In this document: piece after piece, positions 41,639 through 53,344 of the stretch | How positions within the stretch are numbered: position 1 is the stretch's first letter | Layout of the letters: each line of letters starts with the position of its first letter | Source of the DNA: Oopsacas minuta | Taxonomy: Eukaryota > Porifera > Hexactinellida > Lyssacinosida > Leucopsacidae | Assembly (NCBI GenBank): GCA_024704765.1 | Contig: JAKMXF010000303.1 | Location: forward strand, 251,266-315,265 | Reading direction: 5' to 3' | DNA: 64,000 nucleotides | The notes under the pieces: generated by a model | Told to the model about the DNA's origin: nothing | The model's input: the letters and a program-made list of their open reading frames with translations, nothing else | Database searches by the model: none | Program-made: the position numbers and the translations under genes

Positions 41639-43013
41639 TCAGAAACATCTTTTGATGACTCCATCTTTGGCATAAATAATAATGTATTCAGGAACACAAG
41701 CCTTATCTGTGTATAGACACAGTTCATCATAATTTAAACTCCCTCCTGCGTGACCGTAGAGTGAGTTGTATTTCGAATCTGGAGCTGTCCTATTTGGGTT
41801 ATCTTTGAATTCTAGCTGCTTGAATCCTGGAGCACATTTCACATAGAACATAGCTCTATATCCATAGCTATCAACTCCCAATGTGTAATCATGACACTTT
41901 GAACTTTCAGGAGCAAAGTATAGCCCCCTCCCAAAACGAGTGAAACTAACATTAGTACCAACTTTACTTATGTCAAATCCTTGACGAGACACCAGACATA
42001 TTGTACAATCAGTACGATTACACAATGTTTTTGTATTTAGCAGGTCACAGGTTATTTTACAACCATGGAAATAATATTCAATAGTCTTTGCCTTTTCTCT
42101 CAGGCTCTGCAGATATTCATTGAACTTACCCTCTACTCCATCTGGTCTCACTTTAAATATTGCAGTTACTGCTGGACAACCCCCTTTATGTTGGTTCCAT
42201 TGCTTTTGGAATTCTGCAGATACAGAGACAAAATCTTCGTGCTTATTGTCAAGTTTAAGCACACCGTAAGCTAAAAATATTTAGTATTAAATATGCAATA
42301 AAAGAATAATATATTCTGTAAATAAGTAAATAATAATAATAATAATATAATAATAATAATAATAATACAGAATAGTAAGCTATCCTCTCCCTCTCTTTGG
42401 AAAACGGAACACACTTTATTGCATTTTTCTTATCTTTCTAGAGTAACATTAAGCTGCACAATAGTAAACCAGGAGAGGATTGTTTGAAGGTGCTAGAGCT
42501 ACTTACAAATCTTGCAGTCGATTAGTATTCATGTTTTGATATGTAATGTACCATAATTCGATTTACACTAAGATTATATACAGTTTAATTACCTGTAAAG
42601 TGCTGCTGTGCACATGTCTGTCCACAGAAATCGAACAATTTCTTCTCTTTTATGTTATAAAACTTAGGTCTCCCACAGAGGCACGCCTTATTAGCAGGGA
42701 TTGGCACTACTTCTGGAATAATACAATCTACAGGATTTTCTTGAGCTAGATAGCAAGCCTCGCACCATTTGTATCCTTCATTCGGATCATTCTTTCCGCA
42801 CTTTCTACATGTGTCATCAGTTTCAAAACAAGCCTGACACCAAGAGAATCCCGGGTTAGCCTTACCGGATTTACATTTGGTGCAGAGAGAAGGAGGTTTA
42901 TTCTGCATACAAGTCATGCATAACTGGCCCTTGTTAGTAGGTCCAGGAGGTAGTATTACTCCACACATGGTACAGGATTTGTTTCCTATATATTGTAAGT
43001 AGTTATTGGACAT
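41639..43013 (-). CDS. PARP-like ADP-ribosyltransferase with repeated Cys-rich N-terminus
   Basis: Exons 42593-43013 and 41639-42270 join to a 350-residue protein. Residues 10-90 hold three similar zinc-binding-type units of the form CxxC...CxxC: CTMC/CMTC, CTKCKSG..GFSWCQAC and CRKCGK..GYKWCEAC. A fourth cluster follows (CLCGRPKF, FCGQTCAQQHF). Residues about 155-350 look like a PARP catalytic fold. FHG gives His209, FGRGLYFAPESSKCHDY gives Tyr258, and NYDEL gives Glu323, so the H-Y-E triad for NAD binding and transfer appears complete. It would therefore attach ADP-ribose to targets. I do not recognise this domain combination as a standard PARP. The PARP call rests on motifs and spacing. 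Location cannot be told, as no signal peptide is seen. Confidence 0.72.
42327..42366. repeat. AAT microsatellite in intron
   Basis: An (AAT)n tract with one interruption, just upstream of exon 2 of the PARP-like gene on the minus strand. Confidence 0.8.
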
Positions 43014-43108
43014 TGTTATTACTTATTTGTGTAATATATTGGATATCAGTCAATTCCCGTTAATTAATGCCTTCCGACATTATCACTATATCATTATCAT
43101 GCTAATAT

Positions 43109-43541
43109 CAGTGGCGCATCCAGGAGAATTGTGAGGGGGGTGTTCTGGAGCGAGCGAAGCGAGCGACGGTAAGAGGAGGCTTGCCCCTCAGAAAATTTTT
43201 TGGATCTTAGACGCTAAAACATCAATGTACAGCTATTCTTGTCGCATAGTAGGAGGAGTGTAATATTGTGCAGTTGTACCAAAGTTGTTTAGATAACATG
43301 AAAATTTATTACATAATCATATTTATACTATTTAGTGAATACAAATTTAGTCTACTAATACATAGTCATCGGGAGCCTTTGAGATATCGTCTGGAAAACT
43401 GGTGAAAAAATATTTGTGAAAATTGGATAGCATTCTGTAAATAAGATTCCAAAAGCTCTCCGATTATTAAGGAAATCCTCTTGGAAACCAATTATGTGGG
43501 GGTGTTTGAACACCTAAATCTCCCCCTTGGATACGCCACTG
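43109..43541. repeat. MITE-like element with CAGTGGCGNATCCA ends
   Basis: Left end CAGTGGCGCATCCAGGAG and inverted right end CAGTGGCGTATCCAAGGG are about 430 bp apart. Inside is a palindromic GAGCGAGCGAAGCGAGCGAC stretch near 43151. A clear target duplication was not found. Similar end fragments occur at about 54955 (CAGTGGCGTAGACAGGG) and about 50628. Confidence 0.5.
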
Positions 43542-43774
43542 AATGTTCTATGAATTTGGAAATTTGACACCATAAATATCACAGCAGTGGTTCCACAGCT
43601 TGTGTTAAAATTGGTATAGGAGTCCCACGGATGAAAAAGGTTAGGATCCGCTGACTTAGTGCAATATGTACCAATACGTATTATACGTATTCCCTTTTAA
43701 TTGAAAGACATATTAAGCAATTCAATTACAGTATTTAAACTACTAGCTACTCATATATTCTAGTATTTATTGAG

Positions 43775-44197
43775 CTAATTCTTACCCACATAAGCTGGTT
43801 GTTGGTTAGGAGGATTCATAGGCATTCCTGTGTAAGGTTGGAATGAATTAGGTTGCGGACAAAATGGGTTCATGTTAGGAGGCATGAATGGTTGTTGCAT
43901 AGAGGGCAAAGAGTACATGGGCTGTTGGAATTGGGACTGGACAGGAAATGAAGACTGCATTGGAAAAGGTTGCATATTCTGATGTACACCCATGCCCTGT
44001 TGATGTTGATAGCCCATCTGTGGCTGTTGAAACGAGGGCTGGGTAGGATTGAATCCTAGATTTGGCATGTCTCTCATGGAAGGTTGTACTCGACCTCCTG
44101 GGGTGTGGTCCTCATAAGGACAATCGCAATAGTCACAATTACCACTTGGTGTTTCAAAATACTTGGTACAACTTCCACAACGTCCACAACTTGACAT
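43775..44197 (-). CDS. small Cys-rich protein with Q/P/M-rich tail, unknown
   Basis: A 140-residue single-exon frame. The first 35 residues carry a tight Cys cluster (CGRCGSC, CDYCDCPYEDH) suggesting a small zinc ribbon. The remaining hundred residues are Gln, Pro, Met, Phe and Asn rich, prion-like and without charge. I do not recognise a family. It is on the same strand as, and about 760 bp upstream of, the Cys-rich PARP-like gene, with a MITE between. Whether the two are functionally linked is unknown. The coding call rests on the open frame, the sensible composition and the ATG immediately before the Cys cluster. Confidence 0.6.
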   Translation of the reverse strand: MSSCGRCGSCTKYFETPSGNCDYCDCPYEDHTPGGRVQPSMRDMPNLGFNPTQPSFQQPQMGYQHQQGMGVHQNMQPFPMQSSFPVQSQFQQPMYSLPSMQQPFMPPNMNPFCPQPNSFQPYTGMPMNPPNQQPAYVGKN

Positions 44198-44805
44198 TTT
44201 AGCTATTTAGAAATAGTAAGTAGTAACAGAAATAATCCTGGCTTATAATCTGCATAATTAAACATAGGCAATGGAAGAATAATTGCTACTTGATACCCTC
44301 GTGCAATCATGTATGCTCTATATACTTATTCGTTGATATTTACATTCTACTTATATTTAATAAATATGAAGTAAGCTTTCAAGATAATCTGTACTAGTGG
44401 GAGTATTGCTAAAAAAGTTTCGACCCCTAAGAATTGAATAATCTCTCTCCAAAAGGTGGTCGTTATCTGACGTAGATATAATCAACGTAGCAGTTATATG
44501 GCACATGTCGTCAATACCGCAAACTACATATTTTGTCCACACCTTTGAATACTTGTTATTAATAGATTATATCGTGGATTACGAAGTTCATGATTGTATT
44601 TACCTTTCTACAAACAATTAAAAAACTATAGTATACAAATAGTAGTCACTCTGTAACAATCCATAGTTAGATATAGGTATATTGTTAATAAGATTATTAA
44701 TTAAGCGAATGCAATCAACTCAAGATACCTAAAATGCGGTTAACAAATGAAAGAAAGACTAAGTCAATAGCGACTTTCAAATGGAACAAGTGTAGAAATA
44801 TAAAA
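44198..44805. other. intergenic, no gene seen
   Basis: AT-rich spacer between the small Cys-rich gene and the 3' end of the JADE-type gene. Confidence 0.35.
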
Positions 44806-47800
44806 TTAACTCTCATTAGAGTGAGTTACTTTCTCTAAGGTTTTAGCTCTCGTTATATGACAGGTAGTATAACTATCATTCGTATAGCGTGTCTTATACT
44901 CTTCTGGTGTAGATATGTCTTTGTCTGAGTGATGTTCTAGATTGATTAGTTCTGTCTCTAAACAGCTGCGATTCACATCAATCAGCTGGCGCTTGATCTT
45001 CTCTCTCCTGCAGATCATATAGGAGAGGTTACGCGCCTTCTCCAGGTCTAGTCTCAGTTTGTAGAGCTTCCTCTCATTGACTTTATCTCTAGAGGGTAGG
45101 AATACTCTCTTCACTTTATCTTTATTTTTTCTAGGGGGAGAGTCTGGAGGTGAGGAACTGACGTCAGTGCTATAGGAGCTGACACTCTGTTTGAGTTGAC
45201 TAGTATCGAACTTGTGTAAATGAGGTTTCACTACTTCCTGTAGAGACTCTGTCACTAGAGGTTTACAGTGATTAGCTCGTCTCTTCATGCTCCAGTAGTT
45301 ATATACTAGTTCTGATGTTTCTCGTGAGATATTAAGCTGAGATAGCTCAGTAGCATCAGTGTAGTTATCGAACTGTTGCTCCATCTCCACCAGCTTGCTG
45401 GAGCAAGGTATGTGAGTAGACCTATCAGATTTGTCACATGATCTGTGTCTGGGACAGAAGGCTTGGAGGTGACCAGAGGGAGCTTGGAACATTTCGAAGT
45501 TATTCTTCCGAGCACAAGATGTGTGAAAAGCTGTGACACAATGAGGCTCAGAGCACTGAATACAGGCACCCTTCCTGATTCTACATACTGAGCATATGAG
45601 GTTCCATCTGCTGGTGTTGATCTTACTGACGTCAATATATTCTGTTAGAGATCGCTTGTTGGAGCTCAGACGTGTCTTGGTCCGGGGACTTAGACCGAGT
45701 TCTGGGATCCAGCGGGCACAACTCACATGTACCCAGTACTTCCCACAGTTAGAAGGCTTGAGAGCTCCTCCTGGGGGAGAGGGACATAGATGGCAGTTAG
45801 GTTGAGGGCTGTCCTGAGACACATCTAAGATAAGAATATAGGTACGTATATTAAAATAAAAAGTATAGAAAATAGCTTACTGTGTATCGCGAATCCTATA
45901 TAATCCGCATAGTAGTCAATATACAATGTGATTATACAAATTGTGCTAACCATAGGTTTCTAAATATGTTTATAATCTCCTCAGCGTTTATTTGGGGTAA
46001 ATCAAAATTAAATTATCCTACAGTATCGGTCCGTAGCAAATATGAAAGGAAGTTACATTAATTTGTGGCCGAATTGTACCACGTAAATGCATAATGGAAC
46101 CTATTAAGCCGAGTCCATTGTATATTTGAATTTATAAGATTTCAAATTATTAATTTATCAGGAATTTATTAATTGTAAATAAGATAAGAATAATAGATAA
46201 TATTATATGATAAGAGATAGTTAACTAACCAGTATCATTGATGGTTGGTTTTAGACAAGGAGCACATAGCCATGGTCCTTCAGGTACTGTAGTGACTCCA
46301 TAACAGAACTGATGGACACACACATTACAGTAGTCACAGAAGACAAGTTCGTTGTCTCGTGACGCGTCTAGTTCTCCACATACGTCACAAGCAACCTCGT
46401 CATCATACTGTATCCCTAGTTTCTCTTGTGTACGGATAGCATGAGCCATATTTCTGTAGACAGCATGTTCGAGTAGGATGATAGACTACAAATAGATATG
46501 CAATCAATATAAACAATTGAATATTGTAAATTATTCATCTTCAAGCTCTGCTATAAATGAATTTGATCAGAAAACCTATAAGTAAGAATTTCTCTAGCCA
46601 CAAATCAGTCCCAGGAAATATAGACTACATCTATCTATAAGTTACATTCCCCATCATTATCCTACACATCAGTTTCGATTCAAACTTATTGGTATCGCAG
46701 TTGCAGAATGAATTTGAGACAATTAAATAAATCATGAATGAGATGCTATAATATAGCTATAGAACAGCAAGGAAAGACCTGCCAAAATACGTTCTCCTTA
46801 TATGGATTTCGTTTTCTACGTATGAATATGTTACCGTCATACTACTCAGTTTGACGGATACTCAATTTGGACGGTGACATATATAGAGATAAGATAGAGT
46901 TATTGTGACTAGGGATAGGTAGAAACTAAGTTATAAATAACCCCAAATATAACCATAGAAGTTTATACTCACGTAATCAACTCTTTTGTTTTGATGTAAA
47001 ATAATTGAGATTAATGAATTAAACATACCTGTCTTAAAGTTTCGGGAGTAAGTGAAGAGATGTTTTGATTCAATTGAGTGTGATTGATTGTTTCTTTGGT
47101 ATGATTACAAGTTCGAGATACAAGTTCAAGCCAACAAGCATCCAGATCATCTAGAGAGTAGGATGATGTTATCGGTAATCCCTGGTCTTGAATGTATTTC
47201 TTAGGTCTGTGAGAATTACTCGAATAGTCAGGCGGTGGCCAGTATGTATTCTGAGGTATAAGGTCTCCTCGTTTCTTGTTTTTACTGCCAGGAGTGTCTG
47301 ACTTTATTGATGGAACCTGTACAAGAAGTATTGTAACACCATGTACGATATCACTCAGAATAAGCCGTCTTAGAATTACAGTAAAACCTCCACAAACGGG
47401 GCTGTGGAAACTAGGAACTTATAGAAACGGAGTGAAATAAATAAAGTGAATTTGTGGTCACATACGAATGAACCTCTACAAATGGGAATTTGACTGAAAC
47501 TGAGAAGACGGGGTAGCATTTTCGGCCTCCCAGGCCGGCCCCATTTGTGGAGGTTACATTGTACCAGTTATAGAATAAAATATCCATCATAATTAGAGAT
47601 ATATGAAACTTACTTGTACTCCTTTCTCCCATGAGTGTCTCCATTGATCCTGTATGATGACATATGAGCCATGATCTAGATGCGTGCTGTCAGACAGCTT
47701 CATGTTAGTAATTAGGTCAGTTCTGAAACATTCCATAGTTTTAGAATGGGAAGGAAGGAATGCTTGGTTGGTTGTATGCGGAGCAGACGCGGGGTGATCA

Positions 47801-47892
47801 GTTTTACACATGTCTAACACCGGAGATATGATGTCAGACCTCTGATGTACAGGGAAGATTGAGCTCTTGCTTCTCAAGTTGGGAAGAGACAT
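44806..47892 (-). CDS. JADE-family PHD finger protein (HBO1 complex scaffold)
   Basis: Four exons, 47614-47892, 47029-47316, 46230-46485 and 44806-45824, give about 613 residues. The order matches JADE1-3: an EPC-N-like start (FRTDLITNMKLSDS, then WRHSWEKGVQVP, RPKKYIQ), a first PHD finger (CDVCGELDASRDNELVFCDYCNV split by His/Cys, EGPWLCAPC), a zinc knuckle, and an extended PHD (CHLCPSPPGGALKPS, WVHVSCARWIPEL, CSVCRIRKGACIQCSEPHC, TAFHTSCA). A helical C-terminal region includes ELVYNYWSMKRRANHCKPL and LRLDLEKARNLSYMICRREK, which is diagnostic of JADE. JADE proteins scaffold HBO1 (KAT7) with ING and MEAF6 for histone H4 acetylation and read the H3 tail. Vertebrates have three paralogues; this one cannot be assigned to any of them. 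Confidence 0.93.
46826..46886. repeat. short hairpin repeat in JADE intron
   Basis: TATGTTACCGTC and the inverted GACGGTGACATA flank a 30-bp centre that itself has GTTTGACGGATACTCAATTTGG. It looks like a tiny foldback element. Confidence 0.4.
47379..47561. repeat. TA-flanked pogo/Tc1-like MITE (183 bp)
   Basis: Left end CAGTAAAACCTCCACAAACG and inverted right end CAATGTAACCTCCACAAATG, flanked by TA on both sides. It lies in intron 1 of the JADE-type gene. Confidence 0.75.
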
Positions 47893-48290
47893 GATTTGAA
47901 GCTAGTCGTGAGTGGAAGGGGCTGGAATTCATGTTACATTCATTCATTCACTGAAGTACAGTAGGCAGTGCTACGTAACGTACAGTATGTAAAATATTAA
48001 TTATTTAGGCGCATGTCTAGTAGCCACAAACTTAGCATTGTAAGCAATATCTGCTGTATTAGTAATGAATGGAATAGCAGCTGTGTATAAATGAGAAGCC
48101 ACTCATCTAATAATGAAATAGCTATTGTTGTTTGTGGAGTGAAGTTACGTAAGATGATTAGTAACGTATTAGATATATTATAATGGTGTTGACATATTAC
48201 ATACTTGCCACCTGAGTGAAGACAAAGCGGTCCGGGAGTTACTAAATTAGCAAGACATCGCGGGAAAAAGCATATTTACAATTTAGGTTG
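47893..48290. other. upstream region of JADE gene
   Basis: Contains the JADE promoter region by position. A CATT repeat (ATTCATTCATTCACTG) lies near 47938. No gene seen. Confidence 0.35.
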
Positions 48291-48293
48291 GGG

Positions 48294-49909
48294 TGCTACA
48301 AAAGTGGAACAATTAGGGTTGGACTTAGAATATGTTGTAATAAAAGCGAATTACGATTTTTGTTTTAGCTTTATTATTGTAGTTTAACAGAAAAAAAAAC
48401 AAGTCTCATGCCAAAATGTGTGTGTAACTTCTATTTTTAGCCACTTAATTACAGCTTACTAAACTTTGACATATTTTCTGTTAAATGACAATTTTTCGTA
48501 CATCTGTATAAGTATTTCAGATCTAAAGGCAGTGCATAGCAAATTTCCAGAAATATGTATGAATTTAATAGAAGTCAGTATTCCCCAATTATTAGTAAAA
48601 TTATTTCTAGAAAGATTTTCTCATATGCGTATTTCATTTTTCATAGAAGATAAGTATTTTTGGTGAACTTGTATTGTCAAAGTGATCAATGTGGGCCACG
48701 GTTTGTCACGAGTACGTTAGGTGAGGGGTTGGATCGTGTCTACACGAGAGACACAGGAACTTGAGTAAAATGATATCTTGGGTTACAGGTGAAGGCATGT
48801 TATACACAGCCAAGATAGAGATCACCGCAATCCTTCGTTGGAGAGAGTTCTGCTGGCATCAGGGTACGTATGAGTATATCTCCCCGTAACTCACGAAAAA
48901 ACGATTATTCTATTAGTTTCGATTGACTGCGAGTATTTGTCGATCGTGTGGGAGGAAGCTATACACTGCACATGCGTGATAGTTGCTATGATTCATAGGA
49001 GTAAAGGTTGGCTGCAGTATGTTATGAGGGACATAGGGTTCCTTTAAGGGAGAAGAGTTACTACTACTTCTTTTGGAATTATTGTTGCATACATTCGGAA
49101 GATTGAGCTTGCCAATAAGCTGCATTCGAAGCATCCTCGGTTGAGCAAACCGCATAACTTACATTCCACAAATATTTCCGATAAACCAATATGACCGTTG
49201 GACTCCCAAGACATTAATTCCTATACGACGATAATACATTTCCCTTGTCTAGCATTAGCGGATTACGGTTTATAAATAAGTACACAGCAGCCACGAATTG
49301 TGCTTTTAGGCAATTAAATTCATAATTTTTTATGACCTAAACATATAAAACTTGATTAAATATCGTTAATTACATCTTAACTATATATTTTGTAAAATTT
49401 TCTCACAAAAACATACGATGACATTATGTATTCTTAAGAAATATGTGAAAGACTTTAACGAAATTATTAGGCCGCAGCGGCCGATCCCGTAAAATCGTGT
49501 CTAGATTTAGAGGGTTGATATGTGCATAATTAGACTCAGTACGCCTACCGGCGTTGAACAAGGGGTCATTTCGATAGGGTTAGGACAAATTTTGAGAATG
49601 GAAAGTTACCACATTCCTGCGTTGCTAGGGAAAAATATTCCCAAATATATTCAAGTGACCACTCAAACGACGAGAAGTTTATCACTGATAGCGAATATCG
49701 ACAAAAAATTCGTTTCGAATTGAACTGAATTCGCATTTTTAATCTTCAAAATGTATCAAAAGTGGTACACTTAAGTGGCTAAAAAAGAACTTTCACGCAC
49801 ATTTGGGCCTGGGACTTTTTCTGATAAACTACAATAATAAAGCTACAAGAAAAATCACATTTAGCTTTTGTTGCAATTTATACTAGGTTACCCCTTTTTG
49901 TTACGATAC
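48294..49909. mobile_element. DNA transposon with about 150-bp terminal inverted repeats, no transposase
   Basis: The left terminus 48294-48460 and the reverse complement of 49745-49909 share many blocks in order: ACAAAAxGG, AAAAGC, the long TAGCTTTATTATTGTAGTTTA, CCAAAATGTG/CCCAAATGTG, and TTTTTAGCCACTTAA. Identity is roughly 70-75 per cent by eye. The 1.3 kb between them has no transposase. The only notable frame is 48913-49155 (minus), 80 residues, unrecognised. This is a non-autonomous or decayed element. The divergence of the two ends says it is old. Confidence 0.65.
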
Positions 49910-52153
49910 TATAAGTATGATATTAGCACTTTAGCAGTTGTTTCAGTAACATAAAGTCAGAATGTTAACACCTTTATTGGGCAGGCATATCAAGAACAGT
50001 AAAATCCATAGGATATGCAATACCTGAGCTTTCCTCCAATTATATTATTAAAAAGGTGGCATTGTAACTACAGAACTTTATGGTTTAAGATCTTCATATA
50101 GGGTCGAATTTACCTCACATAGATTTTGTAAAAGTTTGGTGCCTATGCAGCAGTGCTCGACAAATTCAATATGATAGTAGTTCCAAAAATATCTGTGGTT
50201 AATTAGCCACGATCAGGCAGAAGCTAACTTAGCCATCTGAGCTAGTTAAGCTTTAGGCAATAAAATGAAAAATCAGTGAATAAGTCACTTGTACGACTAA
50301 AGCACCACATTTAGACTCTTAAATCCTCTAATTAATACAAGGCCATTGAAAATTCTGCGTGTAAATTGGTGGTTTATCAGAAGGTCTTGGTGGCTAACAC
50401 CAAACCACCAGATTTGTCGAGCAGTGCTATGCAGTCAAAGCGGCACGAATTTTGAAGTGGTCCTTTAAAATCAGTAGTAGAAATACCATAGTGGTCTTAA
50501 TTAACAACTATAGCAATACAGGAGCGGCGCAAACTGACAGGCTAGACCACTTTTTGGTTTCTATTCAATCCTGTAAGCCGGACCATTTTGCCCTAAATCA
50601 AGCCAATCGCCTGCCTATTAAACAGGGACGTCGCCACGGGGGGGGCATAGAGGTCAATGCTCCCCCTGGTAAATCCTTGCCCCGGGGCATGCCCCTCCTG
50701 GTAAATTCGTGCCCTGGGCATGCCACAGGACCCCTTGACTTAAATTGCAACTGGAAAATTTCGGCTCGCTTCGCTCGCATCTTACCCTAACATTATTTAA
50801 TCTAACCCATAAATAAGGGATATAGCTTGTATTGATCTACCGAACTAGGTAATATTTTTTAGTGTTTACACCCTGAGCAAATGCAGTGTTTTCCCCAGGC
50901 CGTTTTAGCGTACTGGGCCGGCATCCCTTCAGTTGTTAACAAATATAGGCACCCATTTACTTTAGCCACTATACTAAAGTATAGTCGGCACAGTAGAAAG
51001 TAGAATTGACCATAGAAGTTATGATATCAAGGATTATCGTACGATTTATCCGGTCGATGCCTCCATTGATATAATTATTGATAACTTCTCGTTGTTTGTT
51101 TCAAGATTTCATTAATTATTCCTAAAATATAACTGAGAAATTGTTTCAAGATTCAAACCTACGTGGCAGTACAAAGGTAATTAATGTAGTAGCTATTATA
51201 GCTTATTGTCCAAGGGCTACGCCCCGTCACGACTGGAAAACCTACAGCACCTCAGACCCCCAGCTGCAGTAGCGTCGTGCATATGTGACTGAGAGCCCAC
51301 CAAATATTCTCCGAGCTACACATCATTACTCGACCAGAAAAAACAACTTTCTTGGGGCAATTGCAGACCATACGTTATTTCTTTCAATTGTTTGGCTCTT
51401 GGACCTTACTGATTGTTTACAGCGCCCAAGGCTTTGAAATCTGGGGTGCACAAATTCAATCGGGTAGGAAACATCTAGAACTTTTTGACAACCAGATTGA
51501 ATTTGTGACCCACTGGAACAAGTGGCGCCGGCCCTGCTATGAATGGATATATCCCTACGTAGCTTGATTGGGTGAGATGAGAAATTATGACAACTATTGC
51601 TAACTATTGTGTATCACTAATGGAGACGGACGGTCAGTCTCTCTGTAGTATAATCATATTTACGGCTTTAAGTTGGAAAAATCTGGATATTAATTAAAAG
51701 TGATCTCCTGTACGATTTCGCATCTATTGGGGAATTGATCGTAGACATAGTATAGTGGTAGCTCCCTTTCATTCGAATTTGCAATAGCATTAACTAATTC
51801 AGTTGAATAATACAACTGCTTTGAAAAGTTCAAGATTTCGAAATTAACTTACCTGTATTCTGTAGTACATTTCTTGTTGCCTATTTAGGCCCGCGTACGG
51901 CAGGTCCGGCCATTGCCGGATTTAGGGCTTAGGCCGACCAAAAATATTTGCAATGATTCATAAGGATCAATATCTGATTCTAGTTTATCTAGAATCTAGC
52001 ACAGCTGCACGTAATTGAATTAGTGTTGTTATTCAAGAACTCCAACAAGCAATTTTCTATGAATCAGCAGTGAATAATTAATACTTAAATAAACTACACA
52101 GTATCATCATCATCACTATCTATAATTATATCTATACAACCATGAGTCTATTG
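49910..52153. other. repeat-rich intergenic region
   Basis: Contains a CCCCGGGGCATGCCC-type GC-rich palindromic patch at 50625-50720, next to GGCTCGCTTCGCTCGC, a motif also found at 43151. It also holds a repeat copy at 51395-51545 and a CTAGATTC palindrome near 51978-51998. No gene recognised over 2.2 kb. Confidence 0.45.
51395..51545. repeat. foldback repeat with inner palindrome
   Basis: GGTGCACAAATTCAATCGGG at 51444 is inverted at 51490-51512 (CCAGATTGAATTTGTGACCC). The left flank CTTACTGATTGTTTACAGCG is shared in reverse with the copy at 3513-3680. Confidence 0.5.
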
Positions 52154-52729
52154 CTAAGAAGGTTGAGAATCAGTAGTATCTCCTGTCTTACTCAGATGCT
52201 TGATAACATCTACCCAGTTCCAGCCACGAGGTTTCTCTCCTTTAGCATCTGTCATGTTTGCTAGTTTCCTCTTAGTAGCCTTGGTAAGATGTTCCTTCTT
52301 TTCTCGTCTCACTTTAGGTAATTGTGAAGAGTTTGCTTGGTTAGATTCTGCTGAGAACTCAGCTACTACTTCATCCAGATTATCTTTCCCCCATTCTAAT
52401 AACGAGTATACCATCTGTACTCCTAACAGGTTATCTGCCTCAGTCTGTAGTGCGTAGATTATAGCATCTTTCTCCTCAGTTCTCAGTTTAGTATTGTACA
52501 ATAATTCCATGTGTATGTTAGGTGGATCATCTGGATAACTGGAAGTGAAATCGAATTGTACTATAAACTCTTTAAAGTCTGTAGGATAGAATTTATAAGT
52601 CAGAGATCGAGGATCTAAAATCTTAAAATTATCGTCATCTTGGTATATGCTATCTAAAGTCTCAAATTCCTCTTTCAACTGCTCATCGCTAGATTCACTA
52701 CTACTACTACTTGATAGCTTCTCTGCCAT
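52154..52729 (-). CDS. RWDD4: RWD domain-containing protein 4
   Basis: A 191-residue single-exon protein. After a Ser-rich start it has an RWD domain (residues about 16-125): EEFETLDSIYQDD, YPDDPPNIHMEL, LLGVQMVYSLLEWGKDNLDE. The C-terminal signature of RWDD4 follows: KEHLTKATKRKLANMTD and GEKPRGWNWVDVIKHLSKTG, nearly identical to vertebrate RWDD4. RWD domains are protein-interaction folds related to E2 enzymes. The specific role of RWDD4 is not established. The gene stands alone. Confidence 0.93.
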   Translation of the reverse strand: MAEKLSSSSSSESSDEQLKEEFETLDSIYQDDDNFKILDPRSLTYKFYPTDFKEFIVQFDFTSSYPDDPPNIHMELLYNTKLRTEEKDAIIYALQTEADNLLGVQMVYSLLEWGKDNLDEVVAEFSAESNQANSSQLPKVRREKKEHLTKATKRKLANMTDAKGEKPRGWNWVDVIKHLSKTGDTTDSQPS

Positions 52730-53344
52730 CAGATAATGTAACCTTAAAGTAAATTACTTGTTTCTCACCCATCTATCTCTAGGAGATAGGGATACGGACG
52801 TTATTTTATTTTTATATTCGTTAAGCATAGGAATGCTGACTTATGCTATTGTGTACGAACATTCAGCAGGAGGGGGAGGATCGGGGAGAATCGAAGAAGC
52901 TCAGCCCAGCCATAGTGGTCAAGCTACACCCTGCTAGTCTCTAACAATGTTATACTTATCTATATAGGACAGGACCGGCGGAACGGGTTTTGTAATGGAC
53001 CGTTAAAACTGAACCAACCGGACCGGTGAAGGCTGCCCTATATATAGGTATGATCGATAATCAGGGATTGTTAAATACGAGACCGTTTTAAGTTCACACC
53101 CACAAAATTTAAGGTCGCCTGATTACAGATAAATACGAAGCTCCTAGCAAGACATACGAATAAGTACGTGGCTATTATTAACATAATACAAGTATTATTA
53201 TAATAGTACTTTAATGAAAATTCTTCAATTCTGTACAAATTAAAACTCGTAATTATTAAATGCAAATTACAACATTCAACTGAATCGAATTAATGATACA
53301 AGTACGTAATACAACCTTATTGATTAAGTAAAAATCACTAGTGT
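52730..53344. other. intergenic, no gene seen
   Basis: AT-rich. A GACCGGCGG...GGACCGGTG stretch lies at 52974-53026. Nothing further. Confidence 0.35.

Noticed and set aside
43109-43541. Treating this as a proven hAT insertion
   Set aside because: The inverted ends are clear but no 8-bp duplication is visible, so the superfamily is left open.
50625-50780. GC-rich CCCCGGGGCATGCC patch as a promoter CpG island
   Set aside because: There is no gene nearby, and it shares words (GCTCGCTTCGCTCGC) with repeat sequence at 43151, so a repeat fragment is more likely.
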